A stretch of 64,000 nucleotides of DNA, taken from assembly GCF_000612805.1 (NCBI RefSeq), contig NZ_HG964403.1, positions 372,001 through 436,000 of the forward strand, written 5' to 3'. Positions 29,645 to 39,741 of this stretch are shown one piece after another. Both the position numbers and the translations under genes were made by a program. Under the pieces are notes generated by a model. That model did no database searches. It was not told where the DNA came from and worked only from the letters and a program-made list of their open reading frames with translations. Origin of the DNA: Bacillus ndiopicus. Its GTDB lineage: Bacteria > Bacillota > Bacilli > Bacillales_A > Planococcaceae. Each line of letters opens with the position of its first letter. The stretch's first letter is position 1.

Positions 29645-29729
29645 TTATGTGTAGTTAGTTTATCCGTGCTATTTTTTAAAATAGTTGGTAACTAAGAGAT
29701 TACTTGAAATATGAGGAGGAAATTTTTCA

Positions 29730-32700
29730 ATGGCTAACCAACCAAAGAAATACAAAAAATTCGTAGCAACAGCTGCGACAGCTACATTAGTAGCATCTGC
29801 AATCGTACCAGTTGCTTCTGCTGCAGGCTTAAGCGATATCGCTGGTAACACACACGAAAAGGCTATCAACGCATTAGTTGATGCTAAAGTTATCTCTGGA
29901 TACCCAGACGGTACATTCAAACCTAACAAAGAATTAACTCGTTCTGACGTAGTTAAATTATTAGGTAAATACTTAGAAACTCAAGGTTTTGAAATTCCAG
30001 CTGATGCTGTTTCAAACCCACGTTTTGCAGATTTAAACTCTAAATCTAACGAAGAATTATTAAAATATGCAGCAGTAGTTGCTGACGCTGGTGTATTCTC
30101 TGGCTCTAACGGTAAATTATTAGCTGGTGATCCAATCACTCGTGAAAACATGGCTATCGTACTTGTGCGTATGGTAAACACTTTAAATGATGTAAATCTT
30201 GAAGCTTATGTTGCTTCTCAAGATTTCGCTCGTGAAGTAAAAGACATCAACGCTGCTAAAGCAGAAGCTCGTTCAGCTATCGATGTATTAGACTTCTACG
30301 ACATCACTACAGTTGCTAACTTCTTACCAAAGAACACAGTAACTCGTGGTCAATTCGCAACATTCTTAAACAACGTAATCAACGCTGACTTCACAGGTGC
30401 TGAAGCTACAACTGGCGCAATCAAAGTAATCAACAACACAACTGTTGAAGTTACTTTAGATGAAACAATCGGCAACATTGAAGACTACAAATTCACAATT
30501 GCTGGTTTAGACGTGAAAAACGTTGTTAAAAAGCAAGCTTCTGACAAAACAGTTGTATTAACAACTGCTGCTCAAGAAGGCGGTAAAGAATACGTAGTAT
30601 CTTTAAACGGTAAAGAAATCGGTAAATTCACTGGTGTTTCTGCTGTATTACCAACTAAAGTTGAATTAGTATCATCTTCAGTACAAGGTAAACTTGGTCA
30701 ACAAGTAGCTGTACAAGCAAAAGTAACAGTAGCTGATGGTCAATCAAAAGCTGGTATCCCTGTAACTTTCTCTGTACCAAACCAAAACAATGACGGTGTA
30801 TACCCAACTGTAACTGGTGAAGCAGTAACTAACGAAGAAGGTATTGCAACATTCACTTATACTCGTTACGGTCATGTAAATGATACAGTAACTGCTTATG
30901 CAACAGGTGACCGTTCTAAATTCGCTATCGGTTATGTATTCTGGGGTGTAGATACAATTCTTGCTATCACAGAAGTAACTGAAGGCGCAACAATTAACAA
31001 TGGTGCTAACAAAACTTACAAAATCACTTACAAACACCCAGAAACAGGTTTACCTGTATCAAATCAAACATTCAATGTTGGCTTCTTAGAAAACATGAAT
31101 GTTACATCTGATAAAGTAGCAAACGCTACAGTTAACGGTGTTAAAGCATTACAATTAAGCAACGGTACTTCTTTATCTGCTGCACAAATTACTACAGATT
31201 CAAAAGGTGAAGCAACATTCACAGTTTCTGGCGTAAACGCAGCTGTAACTCCAGTTGTATATGCTTTAAACAACGCTACTGGCGAATCAAACCAAAAATA
31301 TAAAGCATCTGCTTTACAAGCTTCTACAGCTAAAGTAACATTTGGCGCAGTTCAAGCTGAATACAAAATCGAGTTAACTCGTGAAGGTGGCGAAGTTGCT
31401 GCACGTTATGCTGCAAACGGTCGCGAATATAAAATCGTTGTAAAAGACAAAGACGGTAAAGTAGCGAAAAACGAAATCGTTAACGTTGCATTCAACGAAG
31501 ATTTAGATCGCGTAATCTCAACAAATACTCAAGCTAAATTTGTTGATGCAGATAATGATGCATATTACCCAACTACACCTGTAAATGGTATGTCAAGCAA
31601 ACAAATTTCAGTTAAAACAAACGATAAAGGTGAAGCAACATTTGTTATTTCTTCTGACTTAGTAAATGATTACGCAACACCAATCGCTTGGATTGATATT
31701 AATACTTCTGATGCTAAACAAGGTAGCTTAGATGAAGGTGAACCAAAAGCAATCGCACCAATTTCTTACTTCCAAGATGCATACCTTGATGGTTCAGCAA
31801 TTAAAGCTTACAAATCTACAGATACTACTTTCTCTAAAGCAGTAACTAAGTTTGATGGTACTGACGTTGCAGTATTCGCTGCTGAATTAGTAAACCAAAG
31901 TGGTAAAAAAATCGCTGGTATTCCTGTGAAGAAAGTAACTTACACAATCTTCAATACAGGTGCTAACGATATCAAAATTGGTGATGAAATTGTTTCACCG
32001 AACCGTAGCCTAACAGTAACTTATGAAGCTACTATTTCTTCAACTGGCACTGTTGTTACTCCAGCTAAAAACTTAGAAGTTGTATCAGTTGATGGTAAAA
32101 CTACTTCTGTAAAAGTAATTGCTACAGGTGTTGCTGTTAATACTGATGGTAAAGACTATGCATTTACAGCTAAAGATGCAGAAGCTACATTTACTTCAAC
32201 TACTGAAGTACCAAACAACTACACTGGTGTTATTGCAGCAATTAACACTTCTAAACAAGAATTAACATTTGCTGGTAAAAAAGCTGTATCTGTTAAAGAT
32301 GCTAAATTCTTTGGTCAAAACGGTGCAGAACTTGCAAACTTCGATGCATTTGTTAATGAATTAAAAGTAGCTGCAGCTGCTAACCAAGGTGTTGTTGCAA
32401 CTTACTTAAAAGATTCAGAAGGTAAAGTAACAGTTAAGATTGTTCGTACTTCTGGAGATGATCCTGTTAAATTTGATGAAAAATCATCTACATTAACAGC
32501 TGCTGCAATCACTAAACAACCAGTTGCTGGAACAGCTTCAACTGCTGCAACTGCAACTGTAACTTACTCTACTATCAATACTGTAGGTAATGAAATTAAA
32601 GTTAACGATACAACTTATAAATTTGCTACAGTAGCTGGACCAACAGAAACTGCTTACTACCAAAACGCAGCAGATTTAGCAGCTAAAATCAATGCAGCTA

Positions 32701-33089
32701 ATGGTGATGTAACTGCAACAGTAAATCCTGCTGGCGATGTTGTCTTAACTGGTAAAGCTAATGGTACTGCATTCGTTTATGCTGTAAATGGTGCTGCTGA
32801 TACTACTGTTAACAACGGTGTTGTTGGTGTAGAAGGTAACGAACAACAACTTACATTAACATTCTCAAGTGCTCTTAACGTGGCAGTTGGTGATGTTGTA
32901 ACTGTTAACGGCACAACAGCAACTGTTAAATCATTTAACACTGCTAAAACTTCAGTTGTAATCGAGCTTGATGCTGGTCAACCTGTATTTGTATCTGGAA
33001 CTGTAGTAACTACTATTACACTTGGTACAAATAACGCTATCAAAAATCCTGCTGATGCAACTACAGTAACAATTACAAATAACTTCTAA
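29730..33089 (+). CDS. S-layer protein with N-terminal SLH domains
   Basis: Secreted surface-array protein of 1119 residues. The signal peptide (KKYKKF..., hydrophobic 11-28) ends at ASA near residue 31. Three SLH domains follow, at about 33-85, 96-155 and 165-220, with TRAE-type motifs LTRSD, ITREN and VTRGQ; they bind pyruvylated secondary cell-wall polymer in known systems. From about 310 there are Ig-like, invasin-type (Big_1) modules (e.g. GKLGQQVAVQAKVTVADG...AGIPVTFS) repeated through the middle, then Thr/Val/Ala-rich beta modules to the end. Codon bias is extreme (TTA, GGT, AAC, GCT), as for the most abundant protein of a cell. It has its own promoter and terminator. Confidence 0.93.
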   Translation: MANQPKKYKKFVATAATATLVASAIVPVASAAGLSDIAGNTHEKAINALVDAKVISGYPDGTFKPNKELTRSDVVKLLGKYLETQGFEIPADAVSNPRFADLNSKSNEELLKYAAVVADAGVFSGSNGKLLAGDPITRENMAIVLVRMVNTLNDVNLEAYVASQDFAREVKDINAAKAEARSAIDVLDFYDITTVANFLPKNTVTRGQFATFLNNVINADFTGAEATTGAIKVINNTTVEVTLDETIGNIEDYKFTIAGLDVKNVVKKQASDKTVVLTTAAQEGGKEYVVSLNGKEIGKFTGVSAVLPTKVELVSSSVQGKLGQQVAVQAKVTVADGQSKAGIPVTFSVPNQNNDGVYPTVTGEAVTNEEGIATFTYTRYGHVNDTVTAYATGDRSKFAIGYVFWGVDTILAITEVTEGATINNGANKTYKITYKHPETGLPVSNQTFNVGFLENMNVTSDKVANATVNGVKALQLSNGTSLSAAQITTDSKGEATFTVSGVNAAVTPVVYALNNATGESNQKYKASALQASTAKVTFGAVQAEYKIELTREGGEVAARYAANGREYKIVVKDKDGKVAKNEIVNVAFNEDLDRVISTNTQAKFVDADNDAYYPTTPVNGMSSKQISVKTNDKGEATFVISSDLVNDYATPIAWIDINTSDAKQGSLDEGEPKAIAPISYFQDAYLDGSAIKAYKSTDTTFSKAVTKFDGTDVAVFAAELVNQSGKKIAGIPVKKVTYTIFNTGANDIKIGDEIVSPNRSLTVTYEATISSTGTVVTPAKNLEVVSVDGKTTSVKVIATGVAVNTDGKDYAFTAKDAEATFTSTTEVPNNYTGVIAAINTSKQELTFAGKKAVSVKDAKFFGQNGAELANFDAFVNELKVAAAANQGVVATYLKDSEGKVTVKIVRTSGDDPVKFDEKSSTLTAAAITKQPVAGTASTAATATVTYSTINTVGNEIKVNDTTYKFATVAGPTETAYYQNAADLAAKINAANGDVTATVNPAGDVVLTGKANGTAFVYAVNGAADTTVNNGVVGVEGNEQQLTLTFSSALNVAVGDVVTVNGTTATVKSFNTAKTSVVIELDAGQPVFVSGTVVTTITLGTNNAIKNPADATTVTITNNF

Positions 33090-33125
33090 TCAATATTTAT
33101 TTAAAATAAATTTAGAAGTAACTTT

Positions 33126-33157
33126 AAAAGGCTTTGCGAGAAATCGCAAAGCCTTTT
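33126..33157 (+). terminator. Terminator of the S-layer gene
   Basis: A perfect 14-bp stem (33126-33139 with 33144-33157) closed by a GAAA tetraloop, ending in a U-rich tail. Confidence 0.95.
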
Positions 33158-33868
33158 CTTATTAATATTTATGGACTATTCACAGATAGATAAATATAAA
33201 CAGTGTAGAACTATTTTGGAGAATACTTGACCAGCCCCATTTGATAAAGAGCAATTTTAAAGCTTCTGCTGAAAATGACCTAATATGAAAACTAATTAAA
33301 ATAGGCATCCAAAGAAGTTAATTACTAACACTTGAGCACTAGAAATTATTCTATAAATCTTCCTTACACAGAGCAAATGCCACAAGTGAATTACTGTTTT
33401 ATAAAATTGATAAAATTTAACATACACTAGAATTTCCAATAGTCTAGAATCGGCTTGAAATGTTACACGTTAATAACTTCCTGTTACTATTCCGAACAGG
33501 GCATATGCCACTAGATTAACTCTAGAGTCTTTGTATAGAGCTTTTTGGTGGTGATAGTCTCTGTGAGATGGGAAGTTGTAAAAGGACAACAACTAATGAG
33601 TAATAATGATTTCGTCGATTAACATTAAATGATAAACACTACATATACAGATTAATTCCCCCTTGTATAGAGTTCTTATTTAGTAAAGTATCACTTCCTT
33701 GTAATTTATACTCATTCCGAAATTAGAAAGATTTTATCTGACATATGTCAAAAAATCAACTTCAAATGTTAGATAACTTCCATAAAACTTCTATCATTGT
33801 AAGGAAAATTCATAGATTTTAGTGTATAATAAGACTGTTATTTAAAAATAAATAAAGGATTGTGGACG
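33158..33868 (+). other. 700-base gene-free region before the polysaccharide cluster
   Basis: No ORF with a ribosome site in either strand and no remnant I can name. Small hairpins occur (GTTGT...ACAAC near 33575-33590). A TATAAT at 33825-33830 is 39 bases before the first gene of the cluster and is the best promoter candidate, though no -35 at the right spacing is seen. Confidence 0.4.
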
Positions 33869-34366
33869 ATGCAACTTAAAGAATCGACAAGAAGATATAT
33901 ATTATTAGGAATGGTTTTATTTATAGTGATTGGACTTATTTCCGCTAAAGTAATGGCGAAAAAGCAAGATAATGAATTTTTAGCAGAGGATGCTTTGTAT
34001 CAGCAAGCAAGTCAATTATATGGTCAAGGTAGCTATGCTGAGGCATCTGAAGTGATAAATGAATTATTAAAAAGAAAACCAAAATCAGAAATAGTCAATT
34101 ACTTAGGCGGGTTAATTGCTGCTAATAATGATGACTATACTCAAGCTGCAATATTATTACAAAAAACATTGGATATAAATCCGCATAATGTAGAGGACCC
34201 AATGTTTATGCTGCAATTTGCTGAAGTGCTATTTTTTACTGAACGTTATGAGGATGCGAAAATTGTTTTAGAGAAGTGTCGTGAATGGGGATGGGCACCA
34301 GAATCCTATCCAACATATCAAGAGCGTGTAACAGAACTATTAACTCAAATCGAGAATAAGCAATAA
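33869..34366 (+). CDS. TPR-repeat membrane-anchored protein
   Basis: A 165-residue protein with an N-terminal membrane helix (about residues 10-30, YILLGMVLFIVIGLISA) and then TPR-like helices: QASQLYGQGSYAEASEVINELLKRKPK, then DDYTQAAILLQKTLDINPHN and ERYEDAKIVLEKCREWG. The repeats probably face outside. It is the first gene of the polysaccharide cluster, 15 bases before an O-antigen-ligase-like gene, so a scaffolding role for assembly or export is possible but unproven. ATG 33869 has AAAGGA ten bases upstream; the frame is open to a TTG nine bases earlier. Confidence 0.75.
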   Translation: MQLKESTRRYILLGMVLFIVIGLISAKVMAKKQDNEFLAEDALYQQASQLYGQGSYAEASEVINELLKRKPKSEIVNYLGGLIAANNDDYTQAAILLQKTLDINPHNVEDPMFMLQFAEVLFFTERYEDAKIVLEKCREWGWAPESYPTYQERVTELLTQIENKQ

Positions 34367-34381
34367 GGAAGGTAAGTTTAC

Positions 34382-35947
34382 ATGGCTTCATTTTATGAAA
34401 ATTTACATAAGTCAAATGCAATGAATGACGAAAAGGAAAATGCACAATCGCGTGCCAGTGTGGATAAATGGATTTTTAGATTACTCTTATTACTAATTGG
34501 TTTTATGCCATTGATTGTTATGGCAAATGTGGAAGAAGTCATTAGTCCATTGATTTCTAAAGTAGATATCTTATCTTCTGGTACAAAAGGAGATTTATTT
34601 ACACATTACAAAGCATTACTTTTAGTGTTTATTACAGTGATTGCTAGTGTTTTATTATTTGCAAAATTATTTTTTATGGGTGGAACAATCCGTAAAACAA
34701 AATTAAACTATGCGCTAGGCTTATTTGCAGTAACGATTATTATTTCAACAATTGCCTCACCAACGATGACAGTTGCTTTAAACGGTCTGTACAATCGTTC
34801 TGACGGTGCAATCAGTTGGTTATGTTATGTAATACTGATGTTTATTGCGATGAATATTGAGTATCCCAAAAAGGTTTTAAACTATATTTTATATTCGCTA
34901 TACCCATTTGTCTTAATTAACTTATTTATTATTACAATGAACTTTTATGGGAAAGATTTATTACAAAAATCGGGGATGCAGAAATTTGTAAGTTTATTTT
35001 TACCCGAAGGAGCAAACATTAGCGAAGGATCTACTCTTGTTGGGACATTAAACCAATGGAACTATATGAGTGGGATGTTTGCTATTATGACTGTGATGTA
35101 TTTGATGGCAGCGGTCTTAGAAAAAGGTAAAGTGAAATATGGTTATTTGTTTTTTGCCATTATGTCAATATCAGTTTTGTTAATGTCAGTTTCTACAACG
35201 GGATTCTTGACTTTTGTAATACTACTCTTTTTTATAATATTAGCGGCTTTTAGAACTCAAAATAAAATAAAAAGTTTAGTAGTGATTGCTGTTTTTTTAA
35301 CTGTCAGTGCATTAGTGTTTCATGTTCTTGCAAGTAAGAATTCCCTTATTTGGACGGAATCAGTAGGGGTTATTTTTGAATCCAATCCATACGTTGAAGA
35401 GAATAAAGATATTTCATTCAAAAACCAAGAGTATAATATTAACTGGATATCAAGAGCATATGCAACAGATAACTTTGAATTGCCAAAATTACCAGAGAGG
35501 CACACATCCCTAGGAAATGGACGTGTTTATATTTGGGGAAAAACAATGAACTTAATAGCACAACGTCCTTTAGTAGGATATGGACTGGATACTTTAGTGT
35601 ATAATTTCCCGCATTACAACATAGATTCTCGTGCAGGTATAGGGTATGAATTTGTTATCACTGATAAGCCACACAGTATTTATATGGGGTTATTTTATGG
35701 AGTAGGAACTATAGGCTTTCTTGCTGTGTTGATAATTATTGTGTCAACATTAGTTATTTCAATTAAGGTAATAATCAAAAAACATAGGGAGCTAGGAATT
35801 ATATATATTGCATGGAGTGCTTATTTATTACAAGCTTTATTAAACGATAGTTTACCAAGTATCTCAGCACCTATGTGGATTCTAGCTGGTATAATGATGG
35901 CACTTACATTTACCCATAAGGAGAGTATAAATGGAAGAAACAATTGA
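34382..35947 (+). CDS. O-antigen ligase-like membrane protein (WaaL/Wzy fold)
   Basis: A 521-residue polytopic protein with roughly eleven or twelve hydrophobic segments and one large outer loop (about residues 320-415) between the last groups. The loop is followed by NGRVYIWGKTMNLIAQRPLVGYGLDT, the pattern of the O-antigen ligase family. These enzymes join or polymerise lipid-linked glycans outside the membrane; which reaction cannot be told from sequence. A second, shorter protein of this general type is encoded 12 kb downstream. The gene has an AAGGAAGG site, and its last 17 bases overlap the next gene. Confidence 0.8.
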   Translation: MASFYENLHKSNAMNDEKENAQSRASVDKWIFRLLLLLIGFMPLIVMANVEEVISPLISKVDILSSGTKGDLFTHYKALLLVFITVIASVLLFAKLFFMGGTIRKTKLNYALGLFAVTIIISTIASPTMTVALNGLYNRSDGAISWLCYVILMFIAMNIEYPKKVLNYILYSLYPFVLINLFIITMNFYGKDLLQKSGMQKFVSLFLPEGANISEGSTLVGTLNQWNYMSGMFAIMTVMYLMAAVLEKGKVKYGYLFFAIMSISVLLMSVSTTGFLTFVILLFFIILAAFRTQNKIKSLVVIAVFLTVSALVFHVLASKNSLIWTESVGVIFESNPYVEENKDISFKNQEYNINWISRAYATDNFELPKLPERHTSLGNGRVYIWGKTMNLIAQRPLVGYGLDTLVYNFPHYNIDSRAGIGYEFVITDKPHSIYMGLFYGVGTIGFLAVLIIIVSTLVISIKVIIKKHRELGIIYIAWSAYLLQALLNDSLPSISAPMWILAGIMMALTFTHKESINGRNN

Positions 35948-36863
35948 ATTGCGAGAATTGATTAAGCTTATTTGGAATGGAAGGATTATACTTTCCATAA
36001 GTGTTATTTTTTGTATGTTGGTAGCACTGATTTTGAATTGGTTCATACTTGAAGAAAAGTATGAATCAAATGCATTAGTTCAAGTAGTTAGTGGAATTCA
36101 AGATACGGGAGCTATCTCTAATTATATAGCAGCCGAATTTAAGCCTAATATTTATGCAGAGCGTATTCAAAACAAGTCACTTATGCAGCAAGCGTTTGAT
36201 GATGCAGGAATTAAAAAGAAATTTTTACCAAGTAATTTAACTTTAAATATTGAAATGGATACACTTAAAAGTAATGTAGCATTAATATATACAAGTAGTA
36301 ATGCACAGATGGCTCAAAATGAATTGCAAGTACTAATAGATGCAACAAAAAAGCATATGAATGAGGCTATTCAATTATCATTAAAAGATATTGAAGAGTT
36401 GCATAAGAATGAAATCGAAAATTTATCAAATAATATTACAGAAGTAGTAGAAAAATATAATAATATAATTCATAATAATGATTTGCCAGAAATATTGATT
36501 TTACAAACAATCATGGATACCGAGAGCGAGATATTAATAAATGCTTCGGAGCAACAAAAAACTGCTTTATCCGCAATTAATGGAGATACTCAAAGCCAAT
36601 TATTACAACTCCAAGCAGAGATTCAAACAAAATCGACTGAATATAAAAAAGCACTGACAAATTATCAATCAGTGAAAATGAGTTTAGATAACTTTAAGCC
36701 TGATCCATTTATTCGTGTGATTACGGAACCAACATTAGCTGATTATCCTACAACACCAAATAAAATGTTGAATTTAGCACTAGGAGTAATTATCGGTTTC
36801 GTACTGGGTTTAGGAATTATATTTTTCCGTAATTATTGGAAAAACAGTGCTCCAATAAATTGA
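35931..36863 (+). CDS. Wzz-like chain-length determinant
   Basis: A 310-residue protein with two membrane helices, near residues 18-38 and 283-303, and a coiled-coil-rich outer part between them. The N-terminal ELRELIKLIWNGR and the pre-helix PTLADYPTTPNKMLN match the Wzz/CapA (YveK) family, which controls polymer length and, in Firmicutes, activates a BY-kinase. No such kinase or phosphatase gene is adjacent, which is unusual. The start ATG lies inside the end of the preceding gene, seven bases after AAGGAG. Confidence 0.8.
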   Translation: MEETIELRELIKLIWNGRIILSISVIFCMLVALILNWFILEEKYESNALVQVVSGIQDTGAISNYIAAEFKPNIYAERIQNKSLMQQAFDDAGIKKKFLPSNLTLNIEMDTLKSNVALIYTSSNAQMAQNELQVLIDATKKHMNEAIQLSLKDIEELHKNEIENLSNNITEVVEKYNNIIHNNDLPEILILQTIMDTESEILINASEQQKTALSAINGDTQSQLLQLQAEIQTKSTEYKKALTNYQSVKMSLDNFKPDPFIRVITEPTLADYPTTPNKMLNLALGVIIGFVLGLGIIFFRNYWKNSAPIN

Positions 36864-36884
36864 AATTAGAAAGGTTTGCTTAAT

Positions 36885-38696
36885 ATGAATTATCGAATGC
36901 GTTATATGCTGTTTTTCATAATCGATTCATGTATTGTGATATCAGCAATATTTATGAGTTATTGGCTATTACATCCCACGCTCAAAGTGTATTCTGATAA
37001 AATGATTATTTTAAGTGCAATTACGTTACTTATTAGTCATCATATTGCGGCATATTTTTTTCATCTATACAATCGTATGTGGAGCGTGGCATCCGTACGA
37101 GAATTATTAACGATTAGCTATGCCGTTACGATCTCAGTCGCAACGGCTAGTTTTATTCAATATATAATTAAAGATGATGTATATGTTAGGATTATGGCAG
37201 TTACATGGATGCTGCATATTATTATGATTGGCGGTTCTCGGTTTTTATTACGTGTACTAAATGATAGAGAATCTTTTCGAAATACAACCAATTTAAAAAG
37301 AGTATTAATTGTTGGGGCAGGGCAAGGGGGTTCTATGCTTGCACGTAATTTAATACATGCTCCCAAACCAGATAGGGTACCGATTGTTTTTGTAGACGAT
37401 GATTTAGCGAAGCAGCAGTTGAAAATTATGAATGTCACTGTTTTAGGTACTACGAAAGATATTCCTTTACTTGTAGCTAAATATGGAATTGATGAAATCA
37501 TTATAGCTATTCCATCTTTGGGGAAAGTAGGTATAAAAAGTATATATAAAGATTGTGTTGATACGAATTTGCCAGTAAAGATTATGCCGAGTATTGAGGA
37601 TGTAATGACAGGTAAAGTATCTGTGAATGAAATGAAAGAGGTTCATACAAAAGAGTTATTAGGTCGAGATGAAGTTAAACTAGACATGGTTGCTATATCT
37701 CGAAAGTTGACAGATAAAGTTATTTTAGTGACAGGTGCTGGTGGATCAATAGGCTCAGAAATTTGCAGACAAGTAATGAATTTTCAGCCTAAGCAATTGA
37801 TTTTATTAGGTCATGGGGAAAATTCGATTTATACAATTCATATGGAGTTGCAACTTAGAACATCACAAAAAACACAATTAGTACCAATTATAGCAGATGT
37901 ACAAGATAGACAACGTATTTTCGAGGTAGTTGAGCAATTTCAGCCAGATGTAATCTATCATGCAGCAGCACATAAGCACGTCCCTCTTATGGAGTACAAT
38001 CCGAGAGAGGCAGTTAAAAACAATATATTTGGAACGAAAAATGTCGCAGAGGCCGCAAATCATTATAATGTAAAAAATTTCGTCATGGTGTCTACAGATA
38101 AAGCAGTCAATCCTCCAAACGTGATGGGAGCTACAAAGCGAGTAGCTGAAATGATTGTACAAAATTTGGCGAAAACAAGTGAAACAAAGTATGCAGCTGT
38201 ACGTTTTGGTAATGTATTAGGTTCAAGGGGCTCTGTTATCCCATTATTTAAAAAACAAATTGAAGCAGGTGGACCAGTGACAGTGACACATCCTGAGATG
38301 ACACGTTATTTTATGACAATCCCTGAAGCATCAAGGCTAGTACTTCAAGCTGGAACACTTGGAGGAAAAGGTGAAATTTTTGTTTTAGATATGGGAGAGC
38401 CTGTTAGAATTATTGATTTAGCACGAAATTTAATACAGCTATCGGGTTTTGCTGAGCAGGAAATTCCAATTGAATTTTCTGGCTTGCGTCCAGGAGAGAA
38501 AATGTATGAAGAGTTATTAAACGAAGAGGAAATTCAGCAGGAGCATGTTTTCCCAGGAATCCATATTGGGAGAGCGTTACCATTAAGCACTATGGAATTA
38601 ACAGAGGTACTTGATTCGATAACAAAACTAAACGACGAAGAAATGAAATCATTGCTTATTAACGTAGCAAATAATAAAATTGAAACTAAAAAATAA
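36885..38696 (+). CDS. Membrane UDP-GlcNAc 4,6-dehydratase, PglF/EpsC type
   Basis: Makes UDP-2-acetamido-2,6-dideoxy-4-keto-glucose, first intermediate of UDP-diacetylbacillosamine. The 603-residue protein has four N-terminal membrane helices (to about residue 115), a first Rossmann-like domain (VLIVGAGQGGSMLARN, ~140) and the catalytic SDR domain (TGAGGSIGSEICRQ, ~283). The catalytic region reads VSTDKAVNPPNVMGATKR: the Tyr of normal SDRs is a Met with Lys four residues on, as in PglF-like dehydratases. ATG 36885 was chosen over the earlier in-frame start because AAAGG lies nine bases before it. The pglE- and pglD-like partners lie 15 kb downstream. Confidence 0.88.
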   Translation: MNYRMRYMLFFIIDSCIVISAIFMSYWLLHPTLKVYSDKMIILSAITLLISHHIAAYFFHLYNRMWSVASVRELLTISYAVTISVATASFIQYIIKDDVYVRIMAVTWMLHIIMIGGSRFLLRVLNDRESFRNTTNLKRVLIVGAGQGGSMLARNLIHAPKPDRVPIVFVDDDLAKQQLKIMNVTVLGTTKDIPLLVAKYGIDEIIIAIPSLGKVGIKSIYKDCVDTNLPVKIMPSIEDVMTGKVSVNEMKEVHTKELLGRDEVKLDMVAISRKLTDKVILVTGAGGSIGSEICRQVMNFQPKQLILLGHGENSIYTIHMELQLRTSQKTQLVPIIADVQDRQRIFEVVEQFQPDVIYHAAAHKHVPLMEYNPREAVKNNIFGTKNVAEAANHYNVKNFVMVSTDKAVNPPNVMGATKRVAEMIVQNLAKTSETKYAAVRFGNVLGSRGSVIPLFKKQIEAGGPVTVTHPEMTRYFMTIPEASRLVLQAGTLGGKGEIFVLDMGEPVRIIDLARNLIQLSGFAEQEIPIEFSGLRPGEKMYEELLNEEEIQQEHVFPGIHIGRALPLSTMELTEVLDSITKLNDEEMKSLLINVANNKIETKK

Positions 38697-38712
38697 TAAA
38701 GAAGGTTTGACA

Positions 38713-39723
38713 ATGAATTTTGCAATTGTGGGATGTGGCTTTATAGCTAAAAAGCATGCAGAGGCGATAAAAAATATAAAGGGAGCAAAACTTTATGCTG
38801 TTTGTGATAAAGAACCAGAGCTTATGCAGCCATACGTTGTAGAACATGAAGCGGAACCGTATACAGACTTTGAAGAAATGCTTCAAAACCCAAATATTGA
38901 TATTGTTAATATATGCACACCTAGTGGTAGCCATGCGATTTTAGCTGAACTTGCCGCAAAATATAAAAAACATATTATTGTTGAAAAACCTATAGCTATG
39001 ACAATTGAAGATACAGATAGAATTATTAAAGCTGCTACGGAAAATAACATAAAGCTAGCAGTTGTACATCCGAACCGTTTTCGTCCAGTAGCATTAAAGT
39101 TAAAAGAAATTATGGATAGCGGAAAACTTGGGGAAATTAGTCATGCTTTATGTGTTGTCAATTGGAATCGTGGACAACATTATTATGACCAATCTCCGTG
39201 GCGAGGGACAAAGGCATTTGATGGTGGGGTTCTAATGAACCAAGCTATTCATAATTTAGATTTGCTACTTTGGTATTTGGGCAACCCCATGGAGGTAATG
39301 AGTATGGATGCCACACGCCTCCGTAAAATTGAGGTGGAGGATGTATCTACGGGAATTATTCGTTTTGAATCAGGTGCTATTGCTACAGTGCAAGCATCTA
39401 CAACAGTGTATCCTAGAAATTATGAGGAATCGATTACTATTTTTGGTGAAAAAGGTACAGTGAAAATTGGTGGAACAAATGCCTTATATTTTAAAGATAT
39501 AATAATAGAAGGTATGTCAGAGGTAGAAGCACTTGAAATTAAAGAATCTATAGAAAAAAATCCATGGGGAACACCAGGACACCAAATTATACTATCAGAT
39601 ATGATGGAGTCGATACGACAGGACAGACCACCTATCGTAACAGGGGAAGATGGAAAAACTGCATTATCGGTTGTATTAAACTTTTACAAATCTTCAAAGG
39701 AAAAAAGATTACTCACTTTATAA
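38713..39723 (+). CDS. wbpB: UDP-GlcNAcA 3-dehydrogenase-like oxidoreductase (WbpB/WlbA type)
   Basis: Gfo/Idh/MocA-family protein of 336 residues predicted to oxidise the 3-position of UDP-GlcNAc uronic acid. The N-terminal NAD site is FAIVGCGFIAKKHAEAI; the family motif is IVEKPIAMT with the catalytic-region Lys, and GGVLMNQAIHNLDLL matches the substrate-binding His motif. ATG 38713 follows GAAGG; an earlier in-frame start overlaps the upstream gene. Its neighbours (the uronate-forming dehydrogenase just downstream, then aminotransferase and acetyltransferase genes) are the other steps to UDP-GlcNAc(3NAc)A, which settles the likely substrate among many Gfo/Idh possibilities. Confidence 0.8.
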   Translation: MNFAIVGCGFIAKKHAEAIKNIKGAKLYAVCDKEPELMQPYVVEHEAEPYTDFEEMLQNPNIDIVNICTPSGSHAILAELAAKYKKHIIVEKPIAMTIEDTDRIIKAATENNIKLAVVHPNRFRPVALKLKEIMDSGKLGEISHALCVVNWNRGQHYYDQSPWRGTKAFDGGVLMNQAIHNLDLLLWYLGNPMEVMSMDATRLRKIEVEDVSTGIIRFESGAIATVQASTTVYPRNYEESITIFGEKGTVKIGGTNALYFKDIIIEGMSEVEALEIKESIEKNPWGTPGHQIILSDMMESIRQDRPPIVTGEDGKTALSVVLNFYKSSKEKRLLTL

Positions 39724-39741
39724 TAAAAAGGAATGAATCAA

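Noticed and set aside
29063-29729. Riboswitch in the S-layer leader (c-di-GMP or similar)
   Set aside because: Checked for common conserved cores; none fits. Only the hairpin at 29213-29253 is solid.
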